Below are positions 61,700 through 64,000 of a stretch of 64,000 nucleotides of DNA, in pieces (the stretch's first letter is position 1; each line of letters begins with the position of its first letter). Source of the stretch: Doris montereyensis. Its lineage: Eukaryota > Mollusca > Gastropoda > Nudibranchia > Dorididae. The stretch lies in NCBI GenBank assembly GCA_037039925.1, contig JAXRKP010000313.1:185787-249786 (forward strand). The letters are read 5' to 3'. Under the pieces are notes generated by a model. The model ran no database searches. It was given only the letters and a program-made list of their open reading frames with translations, and was not told the origin of the DNA. The translations under genes and the position numbers were made by a program.

Positions 61700-62140
61700 T
61701 TAGTTGACGATAAGACAAATTTGATTGGCTAAAAGTTTGATGATAAGACAAATTTGATTGGCTAAAAGTTTGATGATAAGACAAATTTGATTGGCTAAAA
61801 GTTTGATGATAAGACAAGTTTGATTAGCTGAAAGTTTGATGATAAGACAAATTTGATTAGCTGAAAGTTTGACGATAAGACAAATTTGATTGGCTAAAAG
61901 TTTGATGATAAGACAAATTTGATTAGCTGAAAGTTTGACGATAAGAGAAATTTGATTGGCTAAAATTTTGACGATAAGATAAATTTGATTAGCTGAAAGT
62001 TTGACGATAAGACAGATTTGATTAGATGAAAGTTTGACGCTAAGATAAATTAAATTGGCTGAAAGTTTGACGATAAGACAAATTTGATTGACTGAAAGTT
62101 TGACAATAAGACAAATATGATTGGCTGAAAATTTGACCAA
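61700..62140. repeat. Minisatellite, 33-bp unit
   Basis: About 13 units of GATAAGACAAATTTGATTGG, CTAAAAGTTTGAT. The unit is 11 codons, so the minus strand keeps a 146-codon frame (Ile-Val-Lys-Leu-Ser-Ala-Asn-Gln repeats); not a gene. Confidence 0.96.
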
Positions 62141-62569
62141 TAAGCGTTCGTCTTCTTTCTTCCTCTTTTTTTCTTTTTTCGTTAAAATTTCATCTTATTT
62201 TGTTTTATTGTTGGAAGTCAACGAAAAGTCAAGCTTTTACTTTAGGAAATAAAATGAATCGACAATAAAACTAGAGAGATTTTGAATTTATGTTTAAAGC
62301 AGAGAGTTCAGAACTATTGCTCTCAAGCGACAGAATCATTCATTAAGAAAGCGCGAAGTATAGATTTTTGTAAGTTTATGTTTAAAGATATATGAATTAG
62401 AGGGTGTATAATTTTTGTGTTTATTCACGGAAAGAAATGCCAATTTACAACTTATAATTTTAACCTGCAAAACTCTGAAGTGAATGGCATTTTATTAGGT
62501 GTCGCTGTAAGCAAAAATTTACAATATGCATTAGCACAACGGTAGGCAATGTGAAAAAATGTAATTTGA
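62141..62569. other. Non-coding sequence
   Basis: Nothing recognised. Confidence 0.5.
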
Positions 62570-63750
62570 TATGTTTGTGAGCTGAAGGATATACCACTCG
62601 TAAGGAGAAAGCTGTGTAATCTGAAAAATATTATATGTGTAAGCAGAAAGATACAATATGACATAATGGTAGATAATGTAAAGAAACATATTTTTGATAT
62701 GTTTGTGAGCAGAACAGTAAAACACTCGTAAGGAGAAACTGTGTAAGCAGAAAGATACAATAGATTTAGGCAGTAATACGTATGTTTGAGCACAATAAAT
62801 GTATACTATCTAAGTACAAATATAAGGTGTTGGTTGAAAGATAAATTTGATTTAAGCAGTAAGTTGAAGTACAGAGGTATAATATGTGGAAGCAGAATGG
62901 TACAACACATAATTTAAGTAGAAATATATGTTATATGTAAGCAGAAAGATGTAATAATATGTTGAAGGAGAAAAATGTTATATGTAGAATTGATTTGATT
63001 ATACTCACATCCACAACTAAGGTTAGCTCGGGAGTTTTTGTAGGATTTTAAACAGCCAGTGTTGTGATCTGCACGTGGAACCTCTTTCTTATCATCCGTC
63101 TTCGATGAGACTGGGGTCAATTCTCCTATCTGAGCCAGGGGAGTAGAGCTTACTTGAAAAAAAAAAAAAAAATGTTTCAACCATTCGGGCTTGAACCCAT
63201 GACCTTTGGGTTCAGAGGCTGACACATTGCCCCTGTACTACGGAGTCCCCAAAATTATATGTGTAGGCAGAAAGATGATATATTACATGTTAGCAGAACA
63301 TGATATATTACATTTACATGTAATCATCAAATACATGTAATATACGACATGTAAAGAGGAAATACATGTAGTATATTACATGTAAGTAGAATATGATATA
63401 TTACATGTAACCAGAAATATGATATATTACATGTACTCAAAAATGATGTTATTACATGTAAGTAAAGAAGATAATAATATATTACATGTAAGCAGACAGA
63501 TAATGTATTTCATGTAATCAGAAAGATAAATATATTATATGAAAACAAAAAGCTAATATATTGCATGTAAGCAGAAAGACATAACTTGTAAGCAGAAAGA
63601 TGGCATGTAAACAGAAAACAGTGTATCACATATAAACAGAAAACATTATATTACGTGTAAGTAGAATGATAATAGATTACATGTAATCAGAAAGACAATG
63701 TATTACATTTAAGCTGATAGATCATATATTACAATATAAGCAAAAAGATA
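62570..63750. repeat. Degenerate short-unit array (GTAAGCAGAAAGAT / ATATTACAT), interrupted by a SINE
   Basis: Irregular units of 20-50 bp built on TGTAAGCAGAAAGATA and ATATTACATGTAA run from 62,570 to 62,990 and resume at 63,255-63,750. A family-2 SINE sits between the halves. Confidence 0.8.
62995..63252 (-). mobile_element. SINE (family 2), minus-strand complete copy
   Basis: Left end ACTCACATCCACAACTAAGG. Body CTGCACGTGGAACCTCTTTC, TTATCATCCGTCTTCGATGA, CTGAGCCAGGGGAGTAGAGC. Right end GGGCTTGAACCCATGACCTT (B-box region) and GAGGCTGACACATTGCCCCT with TACGGAGTCC (head). A run of about 15 A interrupts it at 63,157-63,171. Confidence 0.88.
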
Positions 63751-64000
63751 AGTAGTATCCCTTATACACTGAGATTCAAAGACAAATACATACCGTTTCT
63801 GCAAATTATAGAAGGCTTTCAAAACCACAACAGTCTGTTAATTAATATACTGTCCACACAAAAAATTAATATATGTATTTATTTATTTAATTTTTTTTTT
63901 ATGAAATGAAATGATCATTAAATGATATTTTGTTTGTAATAATATGTTGTGAAATTAATTCTGACTAAAGCAAATTTCTTTTTGGACAAATAAAGATTAT
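63751..64000. other. Non-coding AT-rich end of window
   Basis: Nothing recognised. An AATAAA hexamer lies at about 63,989. Confidence 0.4.

Noticed and set aside
61700..62140. 146-codon minus-strand frame with 11-residue repeats
   Set aside because: 33-bp minisatellite, no start or splice context.

Overview
The window is animal nuclear DNA, most likely from a mollusc and perhaps a gastropod. That is inferred from AT-rich, repeat-swollen introns with GT/AG exons, several tRNA-derived SINE families, RTE-like and Rex1/CR1-like LINEs, a Tc1/mariner copy, and AGATCT-palindrome clusters. Nothing bacterial is present: no operons, no CRISPR and no prokaryotic genes.

The one recognisable host gene runs on the + strand from before base 1 to at least 17,040. 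It encodes a tandem adenylate kinase of the AK1/AK5 short (lidless) type. Domain 1 enters from the left: its P-loop exon lies outside the window and its last three exons are at 2,771, 5,357 and 8,289. A proline-rich linker exon (10,417) leads into a complete second domain (exons at 11,015, 12,430, 14,771 and 16,954). The exon architecture repeats between the two domains: 114/114 nt, 192/195 nt, then a short DGE/DGD exon. After 28 kb of repeats, a phase-compatible run of exons (45,479; 46,819; 52,677; 56,700) encodes a very acidic, Glu/Asp/Gln/Asn-rich, repeat-containing tail that may be the gene's C-terminus or a separate gene. Four reading-frame breaks (between 8,382 and 10,560, near 11,150, near 53,160, near 56,945) mean the gene is decaying, carried as a broken allele, or affected by consensus indels.

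Repeat layout. 195-2,000: 37-bp and 55-bp minisatellites. 7,114-8,146: a Tc1/mariner relic with long terminal inverted repeats and a minisatellite inside it. 8,485-9,580, 11,245-12,260, 13,465-13,635 and 16,190-16,830: further intronic minisatellites. 17,880-19,570: a rearranged RTE-like copy. 19,640-19,945: a tRNA-derived SINE. 20,880-23,700: AGATCT clusters and three diverged copies of a ~440-bp unit. 26,455-30,610: a complete SINE, then a second SINE whose internal segment has become a 3.5-kb tandem array. 32,244-35,550: an RTE-like LINE. 37,300-44,700: a Rex1/CR1-like LINE interrupted by a full-length RTE-like LINE (with an 11-bp target duplication) and by a second smaller element. 44,795-45,355: an inverted pair of SINEs. 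46,145-46,505: long CT/GA/CAGA microsatellites. 48,075-49,255 and 50,770-52,078: large minisatellites. 57,050-64,000: non-coding DNA with 60-bp, 35-bp and 33-bp tandem repeats.

The most interesting structures are the SINE-to-minisatellite conversion at 27.1-30.6 kb (with a second, independent case at 50.2-50.5 kb), the nested LINE with clean target duplications, and the adenylate kinase domains with substituted conserved catalytic arginines. I did not find a convincing new multi-gene system. Copy numbers are counted by eye and approximate.
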